6,835 nt of DNA from Candidatus Poribacteria bacterium (GTDB taxonomy: Bacteria; Poribacteria; WGA-4E; WGA-3G), in contig RKRO01000012.1 of NCBI GenBank assembly GCA_007571355.1, positions 1-6,835 on the forward strand. Reading direction: 5' to 3'. The translations under genes were made by a program, and so were the position numbers. Position 1 is the stretch's first letter. The number at the start of each line of letters is the position of its first letter. The notes under the pieces are model-generated. The model did no database searches and was not told the origin of the DNA. It was given only the letters and a program-made list of their open reading frames with translations. Below, piece by piece: positions 1-6,151 of the stretch.

Positions 1-630
1 TGTTCAGCATTTTCCATAGAAAAACTTTCTACAGCGTTCTCCATCTGTAGGAGAAGCCGATAAGAGGCATAGTGATGACGGACAGTGGAAGTGTATATCC
101 CGATTTTCAAAGCCACTTCTTTAAACGTCCACCCTTGTTCATCTATGAGTCTGCCGATGTACCGGTTTTTTTTCTAGAGAAGACCAATTTTTAATGCTGG
201 CGATATGCTGAAAGCCTTGAAATGCCTCAAGTGCTTCACGAGTTGGAACCTGAATATAAGGAACTCTGTCGAAGAGCTCTGCAGGAGCTGTTCCGTTTTC
301 GATAAGTAATTTCCACTTTTTTGAAGATGGATTTCCGTTAATAGCCCGTCGAAGGTAGATTAGAGCAGCAAGCCTCCGATTCCCATCAACAACAATAAGA
401 CGTTTATTTTCTTTTAATTCTTCTTCTACAACTAACAATGCCTCATGTTGCCAAAAACCGTTTTGCAGATAGGATCCAGCGAGTTCGTCAAGAACCCAGT
501 TACGCATCAAATCCAAGACTTCTTCTTGGGCAAGTTCCGCGTCGACATAAGAGCGACCCAACCTCGGGTTCTTATGATCAAGGTAAAGCTCATCTAGTGT
601 TGCGTATCGAATTTCTGTACTTATGTTCAT
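1..630 (-). CDS. ParB/Srx-fold DNA-binding protein, frameshifted and cut by the window edge
   Basis: The N-terminal part resembles the ParB/sulfiredoxin-like nuclease fold. Residues 81-90 read VDGNRRLAAL, matching the G-[NE]-R-R-xx-A nucleotide-binding box of ParB-type proteins, preceded by a DHKNPR segment (18-23) typical of the domain start. The open frame stops at 139, but a run of eight A (minus strand, positions 173-166) lies just upstream. Dropping one A continues the protein to the window edge with a convincing helix-turn-helix region (LIDEQGWTFKEVALKIGIYT, then STVRHHYASYRLL). I chose the ATG at 630 because AGAGG sits 5 bases upstream; an in-frame ATG at 663 lacks such a site. The family covers chromosome/plasmid partition proteins but also many solitary regulators in mobile islands, and no ParA is visible, so the role is unknown. 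The frameshift may be a homopolymer sequencing error or a real inactivation. It lies downstream of the structured segment and promoter at 828-973. Confidence 0.7.
166..173 (-). other. Eight-A homopolymer at the frameshift of the ParB-like gene
   Basis: Eight T on the plus strand (eight A in the coding sense) separate two reading frames of one protein. With eight A the frame reads GAA AAA AAA CCG and stops 9 codons later, at 139-141. With seven A it reads GAA AAA AAC CGG and stays open to the edge with a helix-turn-helix-like sequence. The restored frame needs loss of one A, or a +1 ribosomal or transcriptional slip. Indels in such runs are a frequent assembly error. Confidence 0.75.
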
Positions 631-739
631 GTTTCCTCTCAGTCTATCCTGCCGCCAACTCACAAACTACATTTTTTTTAGATGGCAAGGTAAAACTCGT
701 TATTAAAAACCTTCGAGCTTCATACTCATACAACTCCGC

Positions 740-757
740 CCATGTACAGAAACATGG
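740..757. repeat. 6-bp hairpin in the leader of the ParB-like gene
   Basis: CCATGT and ACATGG are perfect inverted repeats around a 6-base loop. CGAGC at 714-718 and GCTCG at 757-761 could form an outer 5-bp stem, overlapping the inner arm by one base. There is no following T tract on either strand, so it is not a standard terminator. Confidence 0.35.
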
Positions 758-771
758 CTCGATAGCACGTG

Positions 772-785
772 AAAAAGTACTTTTT
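772..785. repeat. 14-bp perfect palindrome AAAAAGTACTTTTT
   Basis: This is a fully self-complementary 14-mer about 145 bp upstream of the ParB-like start. It could be a protein-binding site for a dimeric regulator, or a weak A/U stem in a transcript. It has no G/C-rich stem, so a terminator role is not supported. Confidence 0.35.
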
Positions 786-827
786 ACGGAATGATTGAAG
801 ACAGCTCGTAATATCTTAACAATTTTC

Positions 828-938
828 GCTGGCTAAAGAGTGCCACTCTTATAGGTATGCCAGCACCAGTCTACCGATAGCATCCGGTGGACAGGACACG
901 TGCTAGGATGCACGCGATGCTATTCCTGTCCAACTGAC
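828..938 (-). ncRNA. Candidate structured RNA with bulge-loop pseudoknot
   Basis: Read on the minus strand, three stem-loops follow one another. Stem A pairs GGACAGGA (931-924) with TCCTGTCC (896-889). Inside it GCGTGC (915-910) pairs with GCACGT (903-898, one G-U) around a 6-base loop, leaving an 8-base bulge ATAGCATC (923-916). Hairpin B is ACCG (888-885) with CGGT (876-873), and its 8-base loop GATGCTAT (884-877) is perfectly complementary to that bulge. Hairpin C pairs GCTGGC (864-859) with GCCAGC (833-828), enclosing AAGAGTG/CACTCTT (850-836). A near-consensus promoter on the same strand predicts a start at about 938. I do not recognise an RNA family. It may be an independent RNA, a leader of the ParB-like gene, or a relic end of a hairpin-ended mobile element. 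Confidence 0.45.
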
Positions 939-944
939 ACTTTA

Positions 945-973
945 ACTATATCACATTTTTGAGAAAATGCCAA
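945..973 (-). promoter_or_regulatory. Sigma-70-type promoter reading into the structured RNA
   Basis: On the minus strand a -35 box TTGGCA (973-968) is followed by a 17-base spacer and a -10 box TATAGT (950-945), which is extended by TG one base upstream (TGATATAGT). The predicted start is about 938, immediately before stem A of the structured segment. It lies between the restriction gene stop and the ParB-like gene, so it would give the latter a leader of roughly 300 nt. Confidence 0.5.
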
Positions 974-989
974 ATCTTTTTTGCCATTG

Positions 990-1001
990 TTTGTTAACAA
1001 A
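990..1001. repeat. 12-bp palindrome TTTGTTAACAAA after the restriction gene
   Basis: A perfect palindrome lies 8 bases beyond the stop of the restriction gene. A second one, TTTTCTAGAAAA at 1005-1016, covers the stop codon itself. Neither has a G/C-rich stem or T tract. They may be operator-like sites or chance in A/T-rich DNA. Confidence 0.3.
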
Positions 1002-1008
1002 GTATTTT

Positions 1009-1674
1009 CTAGAAAACCTCTGTGGCGATAAGGGCGGTATCTGGAACTTTCCGGATATTTACTGTAACTTTTTCGCGTCTTGGACTGCCATCAGCGTTTC
1101 TAAAACCCCTCTGGAATGAACCACCACATTGACTCAGTGTTCCAGTCTCAAAACAGACAAAGTGGATTTCTGATAAGATAAATTCTGTTTTACGCCTTCT
1201 CGACATCGCCCCTCTGTTTATCCTATTCACTTCATATTTGCTGATCCCCTCTTTCAGTTCATCATGCCATCTTTTAAAGGTTCTTTCTTCATCGTTGTAT
1301 TCTACCTCACCGATTGCGAGAATCACTCCGTAGTAACCGTAATCACTTATCGTGTTTACTATGGCTTCGGTGTCGTTTGTAATAACTGTGTGGTTTGTTG
1401 TATTGGCTGCGTGCGTCTTAAAATCCCATGAAATTTCACAAAATGCATCAAATTCCGTTCTGCCGTATTTCTTGCCGGGCATGTCAATTATGTCATCAAA
1501 ATGTTTTTGACACAAAAACTCAAAGTAAAATCCCATCCACTCCATCTGCCGCCACTGTTTGGAACCGGCATTCTTCATTTCAAGAATAGAGTTTCTACCG
1601 TCCCATATCTTAGGTATACTTCGTGAGGCAATTTTCAATTTTTCAACTGTATCAACTATCCTTTGGTTTATCAT
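1009..1674 (-). CDS. Type II restriction endonuclease, PD-(D/E)xK type
   Basis: This is the likely cleavage partner of the methyltransferase immediately upstream. The 221-residue protein has an aromatic-rich helix WMGFYFEFLCQKHF (46-59), then EFDAF (74-78) and WDFKTHA (83-89). The D84-F-K86 triad with D76 fits the PD-(D/E)xK nuclease core, and WD[FL]K[TS]H-type strands are common in small Type II enzymes. Recognition sequence and subtype cannot be read from the protein. The ATG at 1674 gives a 7-base gap after the methylase stop, with AGGAGG 12 bases upstream. An in-frame ATG at 1695 would overlap the methylase but puts that ribosome site inside codons 2-3, so I prefer 1674. It is A/T-richer than the envelope genes to the right, consistent with acquisition. 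The frame is intact and the core residues are present, so it may be active. Confidence 0.72.
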   Translation of the reverse strand: MINQRIVDTVEKLKIASRSIPKIWDGRNSILEMKNAGSKQWRQMEWMGFYFEFLCQKHFDDIIDMPGKKYGRTEFDAFCEISWDFKTHAANTTNHTVITNDTEAIVNTISDYGYYGVILAIGEVEYNDEERTFKRWHDELKEGISKYEVNRINRGAMSRRRKTEFILSEIHFVCFETGTLSQCGGSFQRGFRNADGSPRREKVTVNIRKVPDTALIATEVF

Positions 1675-1681
1675 AATAAGA

Positions 1682-2500
1682 TTACGCCTCCTCATTAAAC
1701 AGATTCCAGACAGGTTCTTCCTTTGTTTTCTGAATTAAGTACTTTCCTGATTCAAGTCGGTCCAAGGCGAATTCATAATACGCTGGCACAATCTCAAAAC
1801 CTATGTAATGCCGTTCCTTCATTTTACTGACGACGGCGACCTGTCCAGAGCCTAAAAACGGATCCAAAACAACATCGCCTTTTTCGCTGGAATAATCAAG
1901 GATTTTCTCAATGAGTTCTGCTGGCAATTTCGTTGGCGTTTTGATTGCACCTTGCCAATATTCTCTCTTGATTTCCCAGACATCCTCTTTGTCCTTGTAG
2001 TGTGCCGACCCGCCGTTTTCAGTCTTGGCATCCTTATCAAATCGGCAATAGGGATAAAATTTTCGTTTCTTATCATTTTTACACAAAAAAAGGCAGTGGT
2101 AGTGAGAGGTTACATACTTACGCTTCGTCACAACACCAAACTGATATTTCCAAATGAGGTGATTGACAGTCGTGAGCTTGCACTGATCAATTGCTATCAG
2201 AAGGTCCTTTAGATAATTCCAACCGGAGAAGATGTACATACTACCAGAATCCTTTAGGACTCCTGTTGCAGCGGAAAGCCAGTCAAGTGTAAAAGCGAGA
2301 TAGTCCCTTCCTTCAATTTCGTTGTAACCTTGAAGGACACGATCCCCTTTTCTGTTATAGTTATGGCGAGTCGCTTTGAAATCAATGGCAAAGGGCGGAT
2401 CCGTTATGATGAGGTCAACACATTCCTCTGGCATTTCGGACATCAACTTAATACAGTCACCCTGTTTGATGATATCTATGTATTCAGGATGTTTCTTCAT
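1682..2500 (-). CDS. Beta-class DNA adenine methyltransferase of a Type II system
   Basis: It transfers a methyl group from S-adenosylmethionine to DNA, most likely to adenine N6, to protect the host from the adjacent nuclease. In the 272-residue protein the catalytic motif IV TDPPF is at 33-37, and the cofactor motif I DPFLGSG is at 213-219 followed by GFEI (motif II). KLPAELIEKIL just before motif I is motif X. The order IV, target domain, X, I defines the beta class, and DPPF rather than SPPY favours m6A over m4C. I chose the ATG at 2500: it has GGTGGG just upstream, and a typical N-terminal GDCIKLMSEMPEECVDLI follows. A GTG at 2557 is possible but has no clear ribosome site and reads out-of-frame through the truncated gene. 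The start overlaps the last 17 bases of the remnant at 2484-2636, so translation may be coupled. Confidence 0.88.
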   Translation of the reverse strand: MKKHPEYIDIIKQGDCIKLMSEMPEECVDLIITDPPFAIDFKATRHNYNRKGDRVLQGYNEIEGRDYLAFTLDWLSAATGVLKDSGSMYIFSGWNYLKDLLIAIDQCKLTTVNHLIWKYQFGVVTKRKYVTSHYHCLFLCKNDKKRKFYPYCRFDKDAKTENGGSAHYKDKEDVWEIKREYWQGAIKTPTKLPAELIEKILDYSSEKGDVVLDPFLGSGQVAVVSKMKERHYIGFEIVPAYYEFALDRLESGKYLIQKTKEEPVWNLFNEEA

Positions 2501-2636
2501 ATTCCCACCGCTCTGTCCCGGGGAGTTGTGCCGTGTTGAGCGAAACGTATTCGCCACCGAGTTGTTTGATAAATTTCAATCGTACTTCGCTGAGTTCACT
2601 GAATTGACCTAAACCGAGACGCATCTTCCGAGCCAT
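2484..2636 (-). pseudogene. 5' remnant of a mannonate-dehydratase-like gene
   Basis: ATG at 2636, preceded by AAAGGAAAAGG, opens a 50-codon frame ending at TGA 2484-2486. It begins MARKMRLGLGQFSEL and contains LKFIKQLGG (20-28), NTAQLPGTERWEYEE (35-49). From memory this matches the N-terminus of UxuA-type mannonate dehydratases / TIM-barrel sugar-acid enzymes of several hundred residues, where an LNTPxLPG..xWEYEDL pattern is usual. After WEYEE the similarity ends, at the point where the methyltransferase begins. The rest of the enzyme is not in the window. I infer truncation by insertion or recombination of the restriction-modification genes. It sits 20 bp after dtd with its own good ribosome site, so it may still be transcribed and lead ribosomes onto the methylase start. 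It could instead be a genuine small leader peptide. Confidence 0.55.
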
Positions 2637-2656
2637 AACCTTTTCCTTTATAGAAT

Positions 2657-3106
2657 TCAAAATTGCTTGTCAGTATCTAATAGAATAGTGACGGGCCCGT
2701 CGTTAATGAGTGCCACCTCCATCATCGCTTGAAAGATACCGCCTTGCGTTGGGATATTTTGTTGTTTGAGAATAGCGATGAACTGTTCATAAAGCGTGTT
2801 TGCGACTTCTGGACGGGCAGCGTTGATAAAACTCGGTCTCCGTCCTTTACGGCAATCGCCGTAGAGTGTAAATTGCGAAACAACGAGCGCAGCACCACCT
2901 GTATCAAGCAGTGAAAGATTCATCTTGCCTGCTTCATCTTCAAAGATACGCAGGTTGGCGACTTTATTGGCAATATATTCCAGTTCGGTTGTGGTATCGT
3001 CGTGGGCAACACCGAGAAAGACAAGCACACCTGCCCCAATCTCAGAAACGAGTTTACCGTCCACTGTAACACTTGCAGATTTTACGCGTTGGATGACTGC
3101 CCTCAT
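2657..3106 (-). CDS. dtd: D-aminoacyl-tRNA deacylase (DTD)
   Basis: It hydrolyses the ester bond of D-aminoacyl-tRNAs (classically D-Tyr-tRNA) and of mischarged glycyl-tRNA(Ala), recycling tRNA and keeping D-residues out of proteins; it acts as a cytoplasmic homodimer. The 149-residue length is typical. Hallmarks are MRAVIQRVKSASVTVDG at the N-terminus, the SQFTLYGDCRKGRRPSF block (77-93, with Thr80) and NDGPVT (135-140), whose Gly137-Pro138 forms the cross-subunit chiral-proofreading motif. All key residues are present. The ATG at 3106 is the conserved start; a modest AAGGA lies about 12 bases upstream. It follows the barrel-protein gene by 38 bp and precedes the truncated sugar-acid-enzyme gene by 20 bp, so it probably rides in the same transcript without a functional link to the envelope proteins. 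Confidence 0.97.
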   Translation of the reverse strand: MRAVIQRVKSASVTVDGKLVSEIGAGVLVFLGVAHDDTTTELEYIANKVANLRIFEDEAGKMNLSLLDTGGAALVVSQFTLYGDCRKGRRPSFINAARPEVANTLYEQFIAILKQQNIPTQGGIFQAMMEVALINDGPVTILLDTDKQF

Positions 3107-3144
3107 CTTTTTAATTTTTCCTTGATAGTTTTCAATTTTTATCG

Positions 3145-4161
3145 CTAAAACAGCAAATTTCCGCCTTGAAGAGCCTGTGCTTGTTCGCCGCCGAAGGTCA
3201 AGCTAAACTGGAATCCGGGACGATTATTGAATCCGAGTTGGAAAGCGAGCGTGTTTGTAACCTCATAACGGAGTGTAAGACCGAGGAGGTTCGTCAGGTG
3301 CACACCTGCATACGGAAGTTCGCGCGCGAAGTCAGCCACTAACCACATATTATCTGAAACTGCAACCTCAGCTCCTACCTGCCAATTGAGTGTAAAAAAG
3401 TCGGTCGTTTTCAGCGATTTCGAGGTCAAAAAGACCCCGACACCCGCATGAACTTTGAAAAGGCTACCGAATCTTTGCGTGCCTACCAGATAGGTATTAA
3501 CACCCATAAATGGAAAACCATCCGCAGGGCTGTGGTCAAGGAACTCATTATCTGAGTTGAGCCGGTCGTCGGCAGTGAACCCGAACTGTACGTCTCCACC
3601 AACAGAGATGCTTGGGAAATTATCGTTCCGCTCAGGTTTGATGTTATACTTGAGACCGATAACACCGTCAAACAAGGGTTGATCGTAGACACGGCGGTTG
3701 CTACTTGGGTCTTCCTCATTTTCTGTATCGGTATTGTAGAAATCGAGAACAGATTTCCGCACGCCACCTGTCGAAAATGTGCCACCGAGCAAGAGGTCCA
3801 GTTCGTCGTTTAAACCGTAAGCGAATCTGATGGGTATAAAAAAGGTTTCAATCTCGAGTGCTACCCTGTGCAGTTCCTCGAAGCCACCGATGTCTACATT
3901 TTGGCGGTGATCTGGTTGGAGATCAACTTTCGCGTATTGCAGGAGTCCAAATGTGGTACTGGAACCGCCTTTGCCGATGGGTTCCGCGGTCTGAATACTA
4001 TTCAGCTGGGAGATCGCTGGCAATTGCGCTGAGAGCGGTAGTGCTGTACCAATGAGAAGTAGGCCCCAAATCATACAGATTGAGATTTGTCGGATGTGCT
4101 GCCGCTTTCTTGGGGTGTAATTTGTCAGCCAAAAGTTTGGGGCAGAAAAATTAGCGTGCAT
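3145..4161 (-). CDS. Exported outer-membrane beta-barrel-like protein
   Basis: I do not recognise a named family. The 338-residue protein has a long basic N-region, then a hydrophobic core ICMIWGLLLIGTALPL (28-43) with a likely signal peptidase site after LSA (43-45). The mature part is rich in alternating hydrophobic/polar strands and aromatic girdle residues (for example RFAYGLNDELDLLLGG, FQLGFNNRPGFQFSLTFGG), as in outer-membrane barrels of the transporter/porin type. It ends in Phe. I chose ATG 4161 with AAAGGA 7 bases upstream; a TTG at 4197 would add 12 residues but has a poor ribosome site. It lies 61 bp after the fibronectin-III lipoprotein and 38 bp before dtd on the same strand. The pair suggests a cell-surface assembly, but the substrate or partner is unknown. 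Confidence 0.65.
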   Translation of the reverse strand: MHANFSAPNFWLTNYTPRKRQHIRQISICMIWGLLLIGTALPLSAQLPAISQLNSIQTAEPIGKGGSSTTFGLLQYAKVDLQPDHRQNVDIGGFEELHRVALEIETFFIPIRFAYGLNDELDLLLGGTFSTGGVRKSVLDFYNTDTENEEDPSSNRRVYDQPLFDGVIGLKYNIKPERNDNFPSISVGGDVQFGFTADDRLNSDNEFLDHSPADGFPFMGVNTYLVGTQRFGSLFKVHAGVGVFLTSKSLKTTDFFTLNWQVGAEVAVSDNMWLVADFARELPYAGVHLTNLLGLTLRYEVTNTLAFQLGFNNRPGFQFSLTFGGEQAQALQGGNLLF

Positions 4162-4222
4162 AGATATATCCTTTACGGTTATATTGTTATTTTTCAAGTC
4201 TTTTGCGAAATTATTGTAATCG

Positions 4223-5338
4223 TTATTGTGATCGTGCTTCTACGAGCGCACTTTCGTCCCGTCGCCCATCGGGCCCTGGTGTGTTGTCAAAAGCAGTGAT
4301 GTAATACTTTTTGAATAACAGGTCTTGTCCGACGAGAATCGGATCTTCACCGATAATTGTCCATGTACGATCCTTTGTTCCAGGCGACGGACGCGTGAGT
4401 AAATTGCCTTCGGCATCTCTGGTATAGAGTTGGTAACCGGCGAGGTCTCGTTCCGTGTTCGGTGTCCATGAGATGATAGCATCGTACTTCAAGTTCGCGA
4501 GGGAACGCGGTCGGTAAATAACCCGGACATTTTTCGGAGGTGCCGGTGGCAGGTTCGGCGCAGCTGCCGTAATTGCAGTAAATGCCTCTGCCCCAAATTG
4601 GTCAACCCCAGCGATACGATATACCTTTCGGGTCCCGTCAGTTTCAAAGTCATTATCAAAATAGTAGCGTTGATCCCGTTTCGGCTCAGCGATCAGTTTG
4701 AACTGAAGCGGTTTGTCGTCTCCCCTGTCTGGTGCAGCGTAGACTCGGAAAACGGAAAAATCGTGAGGGAACTCATACCCCTCCCAAAAGAGTTTAATCG
4801 TAAGGTCGGTTGGGTCGCCGAGCGTTACTGTGGGCGTAGGCGGTGGAATACTCGGTGTGGCGAGTGCCGTCTTCCAGATACGGCGTGGCTCTGCGCCCTC
4901 AACTGGTGGATTCGCCGGATCGGGGGTCTCAATACCGTTGATATCAACAAAGGTAATGCGATATTCATAATCGAGTTTCCGTCCAGCGGCATCACGCCGG
5001 TCGTTTTCGAGATTTTGGGTGTCAATAAACTCGTTCGCAGGGGCATCCACGGATCCGACGAACTCGAACGGTGTATCCGTTCCACTTACAGCGCGTCTGT
5101 AGATACGGTACGCTTTGATACCTTCCTGCCCTGTATCGTTCCATGTGACCCGTACCTGCTTATCTCCGGCGTAGAGCGTGAGACCGTCTGGCGCACCAGC
5201 GGTGCGCAGGTTTTCTGGATCGAGCGGATTCGCGAAGTCTTCACTGTTTGTACAAGCATAGAAACCGGTAACAGTGAAGAGCAGAAGAAGACTCAGCGTG
5301 CTAACTTTGCAGTTGAATACAGTGTGGAATCGACACAT
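4223..5338 (-). CDS. Lipoprotein with three fibronectin type III-like domains
   Basis: The 371-residue protein starts with a short signal (hydrophobic STLSLLLLFTVTGF, 13-26) and a probable lipid-modified Cys29 in FYAC, a relaxed lipobox. The mature start CTNSEDFANPLDPEN is typical of surface lipoproteins. Three Fn3-like repeats follow, at roughly 50-150, 165-260 and 268-368. Each has the W (VTWND, KLFWEGY, IISWTPN) and the Y-x-[IVL]-Y/R strand (YRIYRR, FRVYAAP, YQLYTRD) that mark the fold, with proline-rich linkers (SIPPPTPTV, NLPPAPPKN). Fn3 domains generally mediate protein or glycan contact outside the cell; no enzyme domain is seen. ATG 5338 has GAGGAG 8 bases upstream. It is the second gene of the minus-strand series, 83 bp after the small membrane protein. 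Confidence 0.82.
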   Translation of the reverse strand: MCRFHTVFNCKVSTLSLLLLFTVTGFYACTNSEDFANPLDPENLRTAGAPDGLTLYAGDKQVRVTWNDTGQEGIKAYRIYRRAVSGTDTPFEFVGSVDAPANEFIDTQNLENDRRDAAGRKLDYEYRITFVDINGIETPDPANPPVEGAEPRRIWKTALATPSIPPPTPTVTLGDPTDLTIKLFWEGYEFPHDFSVFRVYAAPDRGDDKPLQFKLIAEPKRDQRYYFDNDFETDGTRKVYRIAGVDQFGAEAFTAITAAAPNLPPAPPKNVRVIYRPRSLANLKYDAIISWTPNTERDLAGYQLYTRDAEGNLLTRPSPGTKDRTWTIIGEDPILVGQDLLFKKYYITAFDNTPGPDGRRDESALVEARSQ

Positions 5339-5421
5339 TATTTTTACTCCTCAAAACAATAGATTGTGACCCTGTCGTCATCAAAGTCCGATGTTGTCTC
5401 GTGAATCGGTTGAAACGAAAC

Positions 5422-5976
5422 CTAAAAAAAGTGCTGAAATCTCAGGCTTGCGCGCTGGCTTTGGAAGTCATAGTGCGGCAGCAATTGGAACGAGGCATTT
5501 GGAAATAGCAGCCCCGCGCTCCCAGAAAAGTGATCCGTGAAACCAACTTTTGCCGCACGTGGAGGTGTCCGATCAGTTTGCCAGTGGCGCAAAGTGGAGA
5601 TGGCACCTTCTACAGATTCGGATGCCTCCGATGGGTTGTCAAGTTGACTATAGATTGAGAAAAGTACGGCAAGCCCAACACATCCGAGACCGACACGCGA
5701 CGTGATCGTGCTGGCGTTTCGCCTGACAAGGAAAGCGTCCTTGTGTGTTTGAATGTCCGCTTGGGTTGCAGCATTGAGATAGGTGTCGTAACGCGCTTGG
5801 GCGGCGGATTTGAGAAAAGTGCCACCGAGATACAACCCCATGCCAGAGGTGAAGAGCGCAATCGACAGCACGCGAGACCGGCGCGCCGCATCCGCAGATT
5901 GAGTCGTTAATACAAAAACGAGAAGGCAACTGCTTATGAGTGCGATCGACTTTTGAATTCGATTATGACGCTTCAT
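5422..5976 (-). CDS. Small signal-peptide protein with two hydrophobic segments
   Basis: Unrecognised, 184 residues. A signal peptide (IALISSCLLVFVLTT, 10-24) with a likely cut after ADA (28-30) is followed by a hydrophobic segment at about 38-54 (with G-rich GMGLYLGG), a charged helix containing YDTYLNAATQADIQTHKD (63-80) and a second segment VGLGCVGLAVLFSIYSQ (95-111). The tail (about 145-184) looks like beta strands and ends LRFQHFF. The two-helix pattern with a Y-x(3)-Y/A-x-T helix between resembles small envelope proteins often encoded beside outer-membrane and Fn3 lipoproteins, but I cannot name a family. ATG 5976 is preceded by AAAAGGA about 11 bases upstream and lies 33 nt after the predicted start of the 6016-6044 promoter, so it appears to be first in the operon. 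Confidence 0.7.
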   Translation of the reverse strand: MKRHNRIQKSIALISSCLLVFVLTTQSADAARRSRVLSIALFTSGMGLYLGGTFLKSAAQARYDTYLNAATQADIQTHKDAFLVRRNASTITSRVGLGCVGLAVLFSIYSQLDNPSEASESVEGAISTLRHWQTDRTPPRAAKVGFTDHFSGSAGLLFPNASFQLLPHYDFQSQRASLRFQHFF

Positions 5977-6015
5977 ATCAAGTACATTCCTTTTACGAGA
6001 GATCTATTTCTATAA

Positions 6016-6044
6016 AGTTTACCGCATTTTTTTTGAAAAGTCAA
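6016..6044 (-). promoter_or_regulatory. Sigma-70-type promoter of the minus-strand operon
   Basis: The minus strand reads -35 TTGACT (6044-6039), a 17-base spacer and -10 TAAACT (6021-6016). Five and four of six bases match the consensus and the spacing is optimal. The predicted start at about 6009 gives a 33-nt leader before ATG 5976. It is the only clear promoter seen for the chain from the small membrane protein through dtd. Confidence 0.5.
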
Positions 6045-6151
6045 CGCTTTTTGCAGTCGAACAGTAGAACGGTTTTCAGTTATGAATTTGTGGAGACCGA
6101 TGCGTATACCTCTTATAAGCGATAAAAATAAGCGCACGGATAATTTTTTCG

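Larger units (their letters stand above)
631..1008. other. 378-bp noncoding region rich in inverted repeats
   Basis: No convincing gene lies here. A plus-strand open frame crossing 438-794 overlaps the ParB-like gene antisense and has no recognisable protein character. The stretch contains, left to right: a 6-bp hairpin (740-757), a 14-bp perfect palindrome (772-785), a three-hairpin pseudoknotted segment (828-938), a minus-strand promoter (945-973) and a 12-bp palindrome (990-1001), with another palindrome over the stop of the restriction gene. It separates the restriction-modification pair from the ParB-like gene. Confidence 0.7.

Noticed and set aside
438..794. Plus-strand 118-codon open frame
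   Set aside because: Antisense to the ParB-like gene for half its length, then crosses the inverted-repeat region; no ribosome site or protein-like motifs.
828..864. Intrinsic terminator
   Set aside because: The hairpin is strong, but no T tract follows on the minus or plus strand.
877..931. HDV-like self-cleaving ribozyme
   Set aside because: The nested double-pseudoknot order of helices is similar, but there is no P4 helix or J4/2 strand with the catalytic C between the P1 and P2 3' arms on either strand.
828..938. Type III toxin-antitoxin RNA (ToxI-like)
   Set aside because: There are no tandem pseudoknot repeats, and the downstream protein is ParB-like rather than a ToxN-type endoribonuclease.
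4598..5362. Plus-strand 254-codon open frame
   Set aside because: It is the mirror of the Fn3 lipoprotein gene, which has a signal sequence, repeats and a strong ribosome site; the antisense product shows no domain character.
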